DNA of 64,000 nucleotides from DAOSEC01 sp035362935 (GTDB taxonomy: Bacteria > Bacillota_I > Bacilli_A > ML615J-28 > CAG-313): NCBI GenBank assembly GCA_035362935.1, contig DAOSEC010000003.1, forward strand, positions 1 to 64,000, given 5' to 3'. The translations under genes and the position numbers were made by a program. This document shows positions 1-9,333 of the stretch, piece after piece. The notes under the pieces were generated by a model. That model did not search any database. It had not been told where the DNA came from and saw nothing but the letters and a program-made list of their open reading frames with translations. Position 1 is the stretch's first letter. Each line of letters starts with the position of its first letter.

Positions 1-70
1 TATTATATCACAGAGGTTCCTTTTTGTATTTACCCAAAACTATTTTACACGAAGTGAATGAATATTAGCA

Positions 71-99
71 TAGGCAAAATATAAAAAATATGATATAAT
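71..99 (+). promoter_or_regulatory. Sigma-A-type promoter of the antiporter leader
   Basis: A perfect -10 box TATAAT lies at 94-99, with a weak -35 (TAGGCA, 71-76) at 17-bp spacing. Transcription would start near 106, just before the c-di-AMP riboswitch aptamer. Confidence 0.7.
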
Positions 100-109
100 G
101 TATCTAGTT

Positions 110-210
110 ATCTCCGAATATTATATATAGTGGGGGACCCATTTTAGGGGTGAATCTTATTAGAAGGGTTACTTGAATGCCCTAACCCGTCAGCTAACCT
201 CATAGGAGTT
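110..210 (+). promoter_or_regulatory. c-di-AMP riboswitch (ydaO/yuaA class)
   Basis: The leader carries the conserved ydaO blocks: GGGGGACCCA near 132, GGGGTGAATC near 147, and the signature ACCCGTCAGCTAACCTC at 185-201, closed by a short CTCC/GGAG pairing at the ends. The class binds cyclic di-AMP and usually turns genes off by favouring a terminator. Its target here is a cation/proton antiporter, which fits the known link between c-di-AMP and potassium or osmotic balance. Confidence 0.9.
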
Positions 211-214
211 TTCA

Positions 215-255
215 AGCTCAAAACATTTTATTGCCATTTGTTTTTCGCTTTTTTT
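215..255 (+). terminator. Riboswitch expression-platform terminator
   Basis: An imperfect hairpin pairs AGC..AAAACA (215-225) with TGTTTT..GCT (239-249), followed by a run of seven T. It lies between the aptamer and the antiporter start, so it is the likely switching terminator; upstream GTTTT (208-212) could pair with AAAAC as a competitor. Confidence 0.6.
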
Positions 256-328
256 ATTGCGTAAATTTATTATATTCAAATGGTATACAATACGACTATA
301 TTAATTTATTTATGGAAGGAGAATTAAA

Positions 329-1774
329 ATGAATCTAGATTTAAACTCAATATTAATTGCTGGTGGGATTATTCTACTTATAAGCGTTTTATCAAGCAAA
401 CTATTATATAGACTGGGTATTCCAACGTTAATAATTTTCCTAACACTAGGAATGATATTAGGTTCTGAAGGTATAGGTGGTATCTACTTTGATAATTATA
501 ATATTGCAGAAAAGGTAGCCTCTTTTGGACTGATTTTTATTATTTTTTATGGTGGAATGGGAATGAACTGGAAGAGTGCAAAACCAATAGCGGTTAAAGC
601 ATCACTCTTGTCTTCAATTGGTGTCGTAATTACATGTATAATATTAGGTGTTTTTTCGAGTTTTGTTCTTAATTTATCAATTTATGAAGGGCTGTTACTA
701 GGAGCTATCGTTTCTTCAACTGATGCAGCAGCTATTTTTTCAATATTGCGGTCGCGTAATTTAAATCTAAAAAATAATCTTGCTCCAATGTTAGAAATGG
801 AAAGTGCTAGTAATGACCCAATGGCCTATATGTTAACAATTATCTTTATTAGTGTGTTAACTAACCAGACTGATTTACCAATCTTTTTATTATTATTTAA
901 ACAAATGGTATTTGGTGTTATTATTGGTGCTTTATTTGGTGTTTTAAGTTCTTACTTTCTGAAAAAAATTACAATTGAAATTGAAGGTTTATATCCAATT
1001 TTTATTATATCAGTAGTGTTTATCCTATTCGCGTTCTCATCGAAAATAGGTGGAAATGGATATTTAGCTATTTATATAACTGGAATAATTTTAGGAAACA
1101 GTTCTATACCTAATAAATACAGCATTGTTCGTTTCTTTGACGGTATGTCATGGCTTATGCAAATCATATTATTCTTCACATTAGGACTACTAGTGTTTCC
1201 TTCACAATTATTACCAGTAATATTAAGTGGTTTAATAATTTCATTATTTTTAATATTCGTTGCTCGCCCAATTGCGATTTTTGGAATTCTTTCATTCTTT
1301 AAAGTTCCTATGAAACAACAAATATTTATTTCGTGGGTAGGTTTAAGAGGAGCTGCTTCTATCGTATTTGCTACATTTGCATTAAAGGCCGAATTACCAT
1401 CATCTAATTTAATCTTTAATACAGTATTTTTTATTGCATTATTTTCAGTAATAATTCAAGGATCATTTATTCCATTAGTGGCCAAGAAGCTTAAATTAAT
1501 TGGTGAAAAAGACAATGTTATGAAAACATTTACCGATTATGTCGAGGATACCTATGATACTTTATTAGAGATAGATGTTAAATTGAATAGCCCACTTATT
1601 GATAAGACAATAATGGAATTAAATTTACCTGAAAATGTTTTGATTATTATGATTAAAAGAAAAAATAAAATTATTACACCACGTGGAACTACTCAAATTA
1701 ATCTTAATGATAAGTTAGTTTTAACAGGTGAGAACAAAGATGATATCATAAAATATATGAACCCAATAGGGTAA
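329..1774 (+). CDS. Cation/proton antiporter, CPA family, with C-terminal RCK_C domain
   Basis: This is a 481-residue membrane protein that should exchange K+ or Na+ for protons. About twelve hydrophobic segments fill residues 5-395. Charged intramembrane motifs typical of the Na_H_Exchanger family are visible: STDAAA near 130-135 and SNDP at 161-164. Residues about 400-480 form a TrkA-C/RCK_C-like regulatory domain ending in a KLVLTG-type strand. The ATG follows GGAAGGAGAA at good spacing. A c-di-AMP riboswitch and terminator precede it. RCK_C domains of related antiporters (CpaA) bind c-di-AMP, so the protein may be controlled by the same nucleotide at RNA and protein level; that second part is inference. 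The transported ion cannot be read from sequence. Confidence 0.9.
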   Translation: MNLDLNSILIAGGIILLISVLSSKLLYRLGIPTLIIFLTLGMILGSEGIGGIYFDNYNIAEKVASFGLIFIIFYGGMGMNWKSAKPIAVKASLLSSIGVVITCIILGVFSSFVLNLSIYEGLLLGAIVSSTDAAAIFSILRSRNLNLKNNLAPMLEMESASNDPMAYMLTIIFISVLTNQTDLPIFLLLFKQMVFGVIIGALFGVLSSYFLKKITIEIEGLYPIFIISVVFILFAFSSKIGGNGYLAIYITGIILGNSSIPNKYSIVRFFDGMSWLMQIILFFTLGLLVFPSQLLPVILSGLIISLFLIFVARPIAIFGILSFFKVPMKQQIFISWVGLRGAASIVFATFALKAELPSSNLIFNTVFFIALFSVIIQGSFIPLVAKKLKLIGEKDNVMKTFTDYVEDTYDTLLEIDVKLNSPLIDKTIMELNLPENVLIIMIKRKNKIITPRGTTQINLNDKLVLTGENKDDIIKYMNPIG

Positions 1775-1816
1775 TTTATTAGTTAGTTCACTGTAAAACT
1801 TTGACATAAAATTATT

Positions 1817-1854
1817 AAAAGTCACAAAATCATTTCAATTTGTGACTTTTTTTA
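1817..1854. terminator. Bidirectional terminator between convergent genes
   Basis: AAAAGTCACAAAAT (1817-1830) pairs with ATTTGTGACTTTT (1838-1850), with T-runs in both reading directions. It sits between the antiporter and the minus-strand P-type ATPase. Confidence 0.85.
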
Positions 1855-1900
1855 TGTTTCAGATATTTTTTTATATTATCTGATATTAAAACTAAAAGTA

Positions 1901-3649
1901 TTATTTCTCTAACTTTAAAGATGTAATACGATTAGGATATGAAAATTCTTTTTCCTCTTTATAAAATAGTTTTCCGATCTCAACCACTACAATTGGGACC
2001 AATGAAAGAGATATAATAATTATTAATTGATTTAAGGAAAGTATTGTAATATCAAATAAAACTCTAGTAATTGGGAACAGTAAAATTCCATATTGAAGTA
2101 ATATGCTTAAAAAAAAGGCATAGATTATAAATTTATTTGAAAATATCCCTATTTTGAACAGTGAATATTTCTCGGAACGAATATTAAAAGCATGAAATAG
2201 TTCAGTTGTAGCTAATGTCATAAAGGCCATTGTTCGACCTAATGTAATTGAACTATCTAAATTAGTTCCCATATTATAACCTATATGGAATGCTACAAAT
2301 GCAAGCAAACCAATTAATATACCATAGCATAAAATAACAATAAATGACTCAACATCTAATAACGAGTTTTTTTGTGATTTTTTCTTCATTACACCAGGTT
2401 CTGATTTTTCTAACCCAATGGCGATAGCGATTAATGAATCTGTTGTTAAGTTTGCCCACAGTAATTGTACTGCATTTAAAGGGGTTACTGCTAATCCAAA
2501 TAACAATTGTCCGAGTAAAGCTCCTAAAAGTATATTAACTACTTCACCGATATTACAACTAATTAAAAAACGTATCGATTTTTTTATATTCGTAAAAATA
2601 GTTCTTCCTTCTTCAACCGCTTTTACAATAGTAGCGAAGTTATTATCTGTTAATATCATATCTGAGGCACCTTTAGCTACCTCTGTTCCTTGTATTCCCA
2701 TCGCAATTCCGATATCAGCGTTTTTTAAAGCCGGTGCATCATTTACTCCATCTCCAGTCATCGCGACTATTTTTCCTTTTTCTTTCCATGTTTTAACTAT
2801 TCTAACCTTATGTTCTGGAGTAACTCGAACATAAACATGATATCTTTCAATCGCGTTTTTAAATTCTCGATCAGATAACAAGTCTAATTCCTTACCTGAA
2901 ATGGCTTCACTATCATGATTAATAATATTTAATTGCTTAGCAATCGCAATGGCTGTATTTTTATGGTCCCCTGTAATCATAACTGTATCTATCCCAGCAT
3001 CTTTACAAATTCTAATTGATTCATATACTTCTGGCCTTGGTGGGTCAATCATACCTATTAGACCAACAAAGGTTAGTCCATTTTCAATTTGATCATGATT
3101 ACTTAACTGATCATGATTAGTCATTTCACGGTATCCGATTGCGATCACTCTTAGTGCCTGCTTGGTCATTTCTTCATTTGCAATCACTAGTTTATCTAAA
3201 TGATTTTTTGTAAGTTGGGTTAATTGATTATCTAATACAATCTTATTACATTTACCAAATAGTACTTCAGGTGCACCTTTAGTAATAATAAATTTTTTGT
3301 CCTTTATTGAATTAATTGTTGTCATTAATTTTCGTTCCGAATCAAATGGTATCTCATAAATTCGGTTGTATTTAAGATTAGTATTTATGGGATCAAGTCC
3401 ATTAAAAATTGCTAAGTCTGTAAGAACGATCTCAGTTGGATCACCATATTTTACATATATATTATCTTCGAATTCTATCCTTGTATTATTACAAAGTAAT
3501 CCCCATAGAGCTAAATATTTAAAATTTTGATTTTCTAACTTTTTTTTAATTTCATAGTGAGAATGATTTATGTAGACATTCGTCACTGTCATTTTATTTT
3601 GAGTTAAAGTTCCGGTTTTATCGGTACAGATCACATTGGTAGAACCCAA
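1901..3649 (-). pseudogene. Ca2+-type P-ATPase, C-terminal part after an internal stop
   Basis: This 582-codon piece carries the catalytic half of a P2-type (PacL/YloB/SERCA-like) cation ATPase. It starts just before the phosphorylation motif DKTGTLTQNK, then has the nucleotide-binding region (KGAPE), MITGDH, the hinge motif TGDGVNDAPAL, and the last six membrane helices. It is in the same frame as the upstream N-terminal piece and separated from it only by codons TAA ACC. No good ribosome binding site precedes its first usable start (TTG at 3649). The undisrupted gene would be 893 residues, normal for the family. Either the gene is a young pseudogene, the base is a sequencing error, or the stop is read through. 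Confidence 0.85.
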
Positions 3650-3652
3650 GGT

Positions 3653-4582
3653 TTAAACGGCTGGCAATTTGCGGATTAATGCATTTCTTTTAACTAAACG
3701 TTGCATACCAATAGCTAGTATAATGGTTACAATAGCAGGTAATCCTTCTGGAATTGCTGCTACAGCTAAACTGACAACGTTTATAAATAAATCAAAATAA
3801 TTTTGTTCTGCTCTTATGCCAAATAAAAAAATGATAAAACAAATAAATAGTATTACGAAAAGTAACACTTTTCCAAAATGTTCTAAATTTTTTTGTATTG
3901 GGGTTTGAATATAATCTACATCGTCAATCATTTTTGCTATCTTACCAATTTCCGTATTCATACCAGTTTTTATAACAATCCCCATACAACTTCCATAAGT
4001 TATTGCAGTCCCCATAAAAATACAATTTGTGATATCACCAAGTGATATCTCTTCACTTTTAATTAAATCCATTGTTTTTTCAACAGGTGTCGATTCACCA
4101 GTTAAAGCAGATTCATCAACCTTGACTCCGTGTACTTTAAATAATCTTATATCGGCTGGAACGTAGTCACCTGCTTCTATTAATACAATGTCTCCTATTA
4201 CTAAATCACTAGCTAGTACTGTTGTTATGTTACCGTCTCTAAATACCTTCGCTTGTGGAGAACTCATCTTTTTAATAGCATCTAGGGATTTTTCAGCTTT
4301 GTTTTCCTGTATGATTCCTAATACAGCATTCAATATAACTATTAATATAATTAATATCGCTTCATTTTTTTCACCCAGGACAAATGATATGATTGCAGCT
4401 CCTAACAGTGTTAATACCATAAAGTCGCCTATTTGTTCAATAAACTTTTGAATTAAATTCTTACTTTTTTTAGTTTGAAGAATATTTTTACCATATTTCT
4501 TTTGTCGTTCTAAACTGTTATTTTTTGATAGTCCTCGAGTTATATTGGTACTCAGTTCTTTTTCTACTTCTTCTATTGACAT
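3653..4582 (-). pseudogene. Ca2+-type P-ATPase, N-terminal part ending at a premature TAA
   Basis: This piece encodes 309 residues: the cation ATPase N-terminal domain, helices M1-M4, the actuator motif LTGES and the ion-site motif PEGLP. It ends LPAV followed by TAA (3653-3655), exactly where the family has the conserved Glu of PAVETLG; GAA to TAA is a single base change. I place the start at the ATG at 4580-4582, 7 bases after AAAGG, rather than the TTG one codon upstream. On its own this half lacks the phosphorylated Asp and cannot transport ions. Confidence 0.85.
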
Positions 4583-4615
4583 CAATTAACCTTTGTAAGA
4601 TTGGATGGTATTTGG

Positions 4616-4675
4616 TATAATAAACTAGAATCAATGGAATTCCACGTAAGCGTAGACAAGATTTCAGCATCTTGT
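4616..4675 (+). promoter_or_regulatory. -10 box and leader hairpin upstream of the XRE regulator
   Basis: TATAAT at 4616-4621 with TTGTAA (4593-4598) 17 bp upstream is a plausible promoter. The roughly 100-nt leader contains an ACAAGAT (4656-4662) / ATCTTGT (4669-4675) hairpin with a 6-nt loop. No T-run follows, so it is not a standard terminator; it may be an operator or RNA structure. Confidence 0.45.
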
Positions 4676-4728
4676 GGGTTCTTTCTTCGTAGAAAATACT
4701 TTAAACTAGTTACAAGAGGTGAAGTTAT

Positions 4729-5958
4729 ATGAATACAGAACAAATGGGTGAGTTTCTAAAAGCTCTTCGCAAAAGCAAAGGATGCTCTCAACAAGAAATA
4801 GCAGATCTATTTCATGTATCGAACAAGACTATAAGCAAATGGGAAACAGGTAAAGGAATCCCAGAAATGGCAACACTACTTGCTTTGGCTGATTTTTATG
4901 AAGTAAGTGTAGATGAGATTCTACGCGGAAGCAGAGGGAAAACATCGAAAATTTCAGTAGAAGTGAATCCAACCTTTGTCATCCACCATCAACAAAAGTC
5001 AATCACGAACACAACCTACATTTCGCTATTTATTTCAATAATGGGGCTAATTATGATGTTTTTACTTAGTTACATCACATCTGAACCCATTATTGGTGGA
5101 CTGTTGTCGATGTTGTTTTATTTAGGATCTGTCCTATATTTGGTGCTAGAATTGATTAAAGTGGCATCCAATGTTTCTCATATGGAAAGAACAGAAGTGG
5201 TGATTGGTCTTAGAACAAGAATATACCATAGAGCATTTTTACTGCTTGGAATGAATTTCTTGCTGATGATATATAGTGGGTTTTATATTTCGCCAAGTAT
5301 GTTATTAAATAGTGAAGGACTACCAATTCTGATGCCTTACATCAATCATTTGGTTTTAACAACTGCGATTGTTCTATGTGTTTTTATACTTGCCAATTTA
5401 ATGATTCGACATGTTTCATCAAAGAATATGAAATTGACAAAACCCAAACATGAGTTTTATGGAATATCGATGATACTCATTATTGCATTGATAGCTCCAC
5501 TGATATATCAACAAATTGTTCCCACAAATGATCCTAGATTAGCGTTATCTATTTTTCAAAACGATGATTCTTCCGGCATTCAATATGAGGAATTGCGTTT
5601 TGTATCGTTGATGAAAGAGTACAAAAGAACAGGAATTGAACCAATTGAACTTGAGTATGAAGACAGAGTCAATCGTAGATACTATTTTATAAACTCCAAA
5701 GGTGTGTCGCAGTCGATTGATATGGAACGATTTCAAGATATGATGAATCGATACCAATATACCATAACCATTACAGATCAAGTTGCAACTGGGCATTGGA
5801 TGGCATCGGATGATACCTCTTACATACAACTAGACTATTTTTTACAATTGATGATACCTTCCATATTCTTTTCATCCATCGGTTGGATTTTGATATATTA
5901 TAGTATGAAATTAGTTTCATCTAGAAAGAAATTAACCACAACAAAATCACGAGATTAA
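4729..5958 (+). CDS. XRE-family regulator with membrane-spanning C-terminal part
   Basis: The 409-residue protein has an N-terminal helix-turn-helix of the Cro/C1 type (residues about 7-62: RKSKGCSQQEIADLF then NKTISKWETGKGIP). Five to six hydrophobic segments follow between about 100 and 270, then an extracytoplasmic-looking stretch and a last helix near 375-395. It is therefore a DNA-binding protein tethered to the membrane. Such proteins often sit next to membrane-stress or peptide-resistance genes, but the neighbours here do not identify a signal. The RBS is AAGAGGTGAAG before ATG. Target and ligand are unknown. Confidence 0.8.
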   Translation: MNTEQMGEFLKALRKSKGCSQQEIADLFHVSNKTISKWETGKGIPEMATLLALADFYEVSVDEILRGSRGKTSKISVEVNPTFVIHHQQKSITNTTYISLFISIMGLIMMFLLSYITSEPIIGGLLSMLFYLGSVLYLVLELIKVASNVSHMERTEVVIGLRTRIYHRAFLLLGMNFLLMIYSGFYISPSMLLNSEGLPILMPYINHLVLTTAIVLCVFILANLMIRHVSSKNMKLTKPKHEFYGISMILIIALIAPLIYQQIVPTNDPRLALSIFQNDDSSGIQYEELRFVSLMKEYKRTGIEPIELEYEDRVNRRYYFINSKGVSQSIDMERFQDMMNRYQYTITITDQVATGHWMASDDTSYIQLDYFLQLMIPSIFFSSIGWILIYYSMKLVSSRKKLTTTKSRD

Positions 5959-5987
5959 TTTACAAACCTACTTAAAATCAGTATAAT
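5959..5987 (+). promoter_or_regulatory. Promoter embedded in a terminator stem-loop
   Basis: TTTACA (5959-5964), a 17-bp spacer and TATAAT (5982-5987) form a near-consensus promoter. It overlaps the left arm and loop of the terminator that ends the XRE gene, and should drive the accessory run starting at 6057. Confidence 0.6.
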
Positions 5988-6010
5988 AGATTTAAAGTAG
6001 GTTTTTATTT
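5964..6010 (+). terminator. Rho-independent terminator after the XRE regulator
   Basis: AAACCTACTT (5964-5973) pairs with AAGTAGGTTT (5995-6004), followed by TTATTTT. The long loop contains a -10 box. Confidence 0.75.
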
Positions 6011-6056
6011 TCCTGCTTATGTTTTAATCTATATTATGTTAGGAGAATATTTTTGT

Positions 6057-6590
6057 ATGAATCAAGAACAATATAAAGATGTATTAGAGCGATTAAAAGT
6101 ACGATTCGAACACAATCACCATCGTCATGAACATGTTTCATGGGAAACATATCTGAGAGTGATTCGAAATGATAAAACAATGAGTATTATAAATCAAATG
6201 GAAGTTACTGGTGGAGAACCCGATTTGGTTGTATATCAAGAAGAGTGGTATGTCATTGATTGTTCCAAAGAAACACCAAAAGAACGTGTATCAATTTGTT
6301 ATGATAAAGATGCAAGAGTCAAACGCAAAAACTACCCACCCATTACCTCAGCAGAAGAAATGGCACTTACAATTGGGATAGAGATATTAGACGAATCACT
6401 ATACCGTTATATTCAAACACTTGAGGAATTTGATTTAAAGACATCAAGCTGGTTAAAAACTCCTAAGGATATTCGATTATTAGGTGGAGCAATTTTTGGC
6501 GACCGACGATATAATACTGTATTTATTTACCATAATGGAGCAGATTCGTATTATGGGGTAAGAGGGTTTCGAGGATTTATTAAGATCTAA
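6057..6590 (+). CDS. DUF4256 family protein
   Basis: This is a 177-residue soluble protein resembling the DUF4256 family, in which length and core motifs are well kept: a segment TGGEPDLV, then IDCSKETP, an Arg-rich RVSICYD segment, and a C-terminal RLLGGAIFGDRRY and RGFRG. The family has no assigned function. I chose ATG 6057, 11 bases after AGGAGAA, instead of the in-frame ATG at 6036 that lies upstream of that RBS. It is the first gene of a co-directional run of small accessory genes. Confidence 0.75.
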   Translation: MNQEQYKDVLERLKVRFEHNHHRHEHVSWETYLRVIRNDKTMSIINQMEVTGGEPDLVVYQEEWYVIDCSKETPKERVSICYDKDARVKRKNYPPITSAEEMALTIGIEILDESLYRYIQTLEEFDLKTSSWLKTPKDIRLLGGAIFGDRRYNTVFIYHNGADSYYGVRGFRGFIKI

Positions 6591-6616
6591 GCAAGTATAA
6601 TAAAAAGAGGTATCAA

Positions 6617-6925
6617 ATGAAAAGCAAGTATTTCATCAAAGGAATCGGAATTGTACAAATTGTATATAGCGTATTGCTTCTTGGAGTGATTGGTTTTTAT
6701 TTGGTACGTATTTCACAAGAACCAAATGGGTATTTTACCTTATTTTTGTTCTTGTTTAGTCTATATTCCCTTGCTTTGGTTGGAATGTTACTCTTGATTT
6801 ATTTACTTATAGGTGTTTTGGTAAAATGGAAAAATATGACATTTTATACATTTACTTACGCTGGATTGCTTGTTACAAATGTAGCATTGTTGTTAACAAC
6901 AAACTTCATCCATACGATATCATGA
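6617..6925 (+). CDS. Small integral membrane protein, unknown
   Basis: The 102-residue product is almost wholly hydrophobic, with three predicted helices (about 8-28, 42-66, 77-97). It starts 26 bp after the DUF4256 gene behind AAAGAGG. I recognise no family. Its close packing suggests co-transcription with the neighbours. Confidence 0.6.
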   Translation: MKSKYFIKGIGIVQIVYSVLLLGVIGFYLVRISQEPNGYFTLFLFLFSLYSLALVGMLLLIYLLIGVLVKWKNMTFYTFTYAGLLVTNVALLLTTNFIHTIS

Positions 6926-6945
6926 TAAATTAGGAGATGATTTGA

Positions 6946-7404
6946 ATGAAAAAAGATGTAATAATCCTATCAGGATTTGGAGTTATTGTAGCATTTGTAT
7001 TGGTGCTTATCTATCTTTTTTTTGTTCCGTATACGGCACTATATCTAATTGAAACCTATCCGAGCACACAAATTTATGGGTTTCTAACCTACATCGTACT
7101 ATACGCGACGTTAGTTCCTGTGCTATTTGGACTCTATGCCTTCACTAGGCTCATGATTTCACTTTACAAAAATTTGAACCTAAACGAATCTGACTACAAA
7201 TTGTTTGATTATATGATTTATTCTGGGTATGGATTAAGTATATTAAACTTTTTATCTCTACCACTGTTTTATCTTGTAGCAGACGCAGAAGATGCGCCTG
7301 GAGTATTGGTGATGGCCATCATCGTCTCTACGATTGGAATCGGGATAGGAACACTTATTTCATTAGTCAAACGAATCGTGATTTCTTCAAAGAGGGAAGT
7401 ATGA
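6946..7404 (+). CDS. Integral membrane protein, unknown
   Basis: A 152-residue protein with four hydrophobic segments (about 7-27, 43-66, 82-108, 117-141) and short charged loops. The start follows TAGGAGATG. Its stop overlaps the start of the next gene by 4 bases (ATGA), so the two are probably translationally coupled. No family recognised. Confidence 0.6.
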   Translation: MKKDVIILSGFGVIVAFVLVLIYLFFVPYTALYLIETYPSTQIYGFLTYIVLYATLVPVLFGLYAFTRLMISLYKNLNLNESDYKLFDYMIYSGYGLSILNFLSLPLFYLVADAEDAPGVLVMAIIVSTIGIGIGTLISLVKRIVISSKREV

Positions 7405-7997
7405 TGCAAGGAAAACCAGATACATGGTTAAAGTTTTTATCAGTGAATGAACTAAGAACATATTTAGAAAACAACCATCAAATACTTGATGGATTTTGGT
7501 TGGAAATTAAAAAGGCAAAATCAAATCTATTAGGCATTAGACTTTATGAAGCAGTCGAAACAGCTCTTTGTTTTGGTTGGATTGATGGGAGAATGTATTC
7601 TTTAGGAGAAGATTCGATTATCATTTACGTATCGAAACGAAGAAAAAATAGTGTATGGAGTTTGGTGAACAAGCGCCGAATACTTGCATTGATTGAAGAT
7701 GGCTCTGTTACGGAAGCTGGACTCGCATCGATTGAGACAGCCAAGCAAACAGGATCATGGCAGGAAGCCTATACATCAAAAACAACATTGGACAATAGTA
7801 CAATTTTTTTGAACCAACTAAACCTAGATGCAAAAGCATATCAGGTATACCAATCATTAACAAACATAGAACAGTTGCGCATTTTGATGTGGGTAGAACA
7901 GTGTAAAAGTGAGACTTCGTTACACAAACGAATAAACGATTTAATTCGATTATTAAAAGAAGAAAACAAACAAGAAATCCTAATGTTAGTGGGATAG
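7401..7997 (+). CDS. YdeI/OmpD-associated family protein
   Basis: The 198-residue protein matches the YdeI/OmpD-associated (bacteriocin-protection) family: a substrate-like segment GFWLEIKKAKS, the hallmark ETALCFGWIDGRM near residues 50-62, then SKRRKNSVWSLVNKRR, and a C-terminal helical part. Family members are soluble and have been linked to resistance to antimicrobial peptides, but the mechanism is not established. It overlaps the preceding gene by 4 bases. Two adjacent ATGs (7401, 7404) could each be the start. Confidence 0.8.
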   Translation: MMQGKPDTWLKFLSVNELRTYLENNHQILDGFWLEIKKAKSNLLGIRLYEAVETALCFGWIDGRMYSLGEDSIIIYVSKRRKNSVWSLVNKRRILALIEDGSVTEAGLASIETAKQTGSWQEAYTSKTTLDNSTIFLNQLNLDAKAYQVYQSLTNIEQLRILMWVEQCKSETSLHKRINDLIRLLKEENKQEILMLVG

Positions 7998-8018
7998 TAA
8001 TAGAAAGTAGGAAACGAT

Positions 8019-8867
8019 ATGAGTTTAGGAGCTCTCATTCATCATCATGTCATACATTTATTAGCGAAAAAGTTACATATTGATCTAGCGAAAAATATGC
8101 CTATTCCACCAAAATCATTTTTCAAGAAATATATGGTTACATCCAAAACGATATCAGGTAGAAATGTGCATTACCTTCAACAACAACTTATGAAATCACA
8201 CACTGCCATCATTTATCTTCATGGAGGAGGATACCTGACAAATTTCACCATTCAACATTGGAGATTAATTGATAAACTAATGAAGTGTGCCAAGGTTGAT
8301 GTTATTTGTCCAGATTATCCACTGGTCCCAAAAACGTATGTTGATTCTTATCAAATGTTAGATACATTATATGATGAACTAATTCGTAGTTATCCATCTG
8401 TTATTCTAATGGGGGACTCTGCTGGTGGTGGGTTTGCATGTGGGTTTTTACAATATCTAAAAATCAATCAAAAAACCCTTCCGTCAAAATCAATTTTGAT
8501 ATCTCCATGGCTTGATGTTTCTATGAGTAACCCTATGATTCTAGAAGCTAGCAAATTAGACCCGTGGTTGGAATTAGAGAAAATAGTTCCAGCAGGAAAA
8601 CAATATGCGATAGGAAATACCAAACACTATATGGTAAGTCCAATTTATGGTGATTTTTTTGGATTAACACCAATCAAAATTATAACTGGTACCTACGACA
8701 TCTTATATCCAGATATTCAACTGTTAGAAGAACAAACGAAATCAAATCAATATAACATTACATTTTCAATTTATCCTAAAATGCTTCATGTCTTTCCTCT
8801 CCTTGCGATCAAGGAAGGAAGACTTGCGATACAAGAAATGATCGAGACCATTTGTGAGGGAGACTAA
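8019..8867 (+). CDS. Alpha/beta hydrolase, HSL-type esterase
   Basis: This is a 282-residue esterase/lipase of the hormone-sensitive-lipase-like alpha/beta fold. The oxyanion motif HGGGY is at 68-72 and the nucleophile elbow GDSAGGG at 132-138 (Ser134). The acid is likely the Asp of GTYDILYPD and the base the His of KMLHVFPL near the end. No signal peptide is seen, so it acts in the cytosol. Substrate unknown. It lies between the YdeI-type and GNAT genes and ends 1 base before the next start. Confidence 0.85.
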   Translation: MSLGALIHHHVIHLLAKKLHIDLAKNMPIPPKSFFKKYMVTSKTISGRNVHYLQQQLMKSHTAIIYLHGGGYLTNFTIQHWRLIDKLMKCAKVDVICPDYPLVPKTYVDSYQMLDTLYDELIRSYPSVILMGDSAGGGFACGFLQYLKINQKTLPSKSILISPWLDVSMSNPMILEASKLDPWLELEKIVPAGKQYAIGNTKHYMVSPIYGDFFGLTPIKIITGTYDILYPDIQLLEEQTKSNQYNITFSIYPKMLHVFPLLAIKEGRLAIQEMIETICEGD

Positions 8868-8868
8868 C

Positions 8869-9330
8869 ATGATACAACTAAAAGAAATTACATATGATAA
8901 TTTAAAAGCTGTGGTGGAACTTACCAACACCTTAAGCGAAGAACAACGTAAAGTTGTAGCCCCAAATGTCAATTCACTGGCAGAGGCTTGGCTAAACTAC
9001 GAGACAGCATGGCCAAGAGCAATCTATGATGACGATACCTTAGTAGGATTTGTGATGCTTGGAATTGGTGGGTATGAGGAAGAAGAAATCGACAAACCAG
9101 CTTATTGGTTATGGCGGTTTATGATAGCAGGTCCTTATCAAAAACAAGGATACGGAAAAAATGCACTAGATGTGATTGTTGAAAAATGCAAAGCAGATCA
9201 AATTAAGTATTTGTATGCATCATGTCACCTTGATCATGCATCTCCATATCATTTTTATATGAAATATGGTTTTATAGACACAAATAAGTTTGAAGATGGC
9301 GAAGAAATTATTAAATTAAAGATTGTGTAA
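8869..9330 (+). CDS. GNAT-family N-acetyltransferase
   Basis: A 153-residue acetyltransferase with GNAT features: the beta4 strand WLWRFMI, the acetyl-CoA loop YQKQGYGKNALD near residues 92-103, and the C-terminal HLDHASPYHFYMKYGF. I chose ATG 8869, six bases after GAGGGAG; an upstream in-frame GTG would remove that spacing. It starts immediately after the esterase stop. The acceptor substrate is unknown. Confidence 0.85.
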   Translation: MIQLKEITYDNLKAVVELTNTLSEEQRKVVAPNVNSLAEAWLNYETAWPRAIYDDDTLVGFVMLGIGGYEEEEIDKPAYWLWRFMIAGPYQKQGYGKNALDVIVEKCKADQIKYLYASCHLDHASPYHFYMKYGFIDTNKFEDGEEIIKLKIV

Positions 9331-9333
9331 GCA

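Noticed and set aside
2418..2834. Plus-strand open frame inside the P-ATPase
   Set aside because: It is an antisense shadow of conserved P-ATPase motifs and has no RBS or family resemblance.
1901..4582. Alternative genetic code (TAA or TGA as sense) to explain the broken ATPase
   Set aside because: Many conserved genes end at TAA and TGA at the expected places, and Trp codons are TGG; only single lesions are seen.
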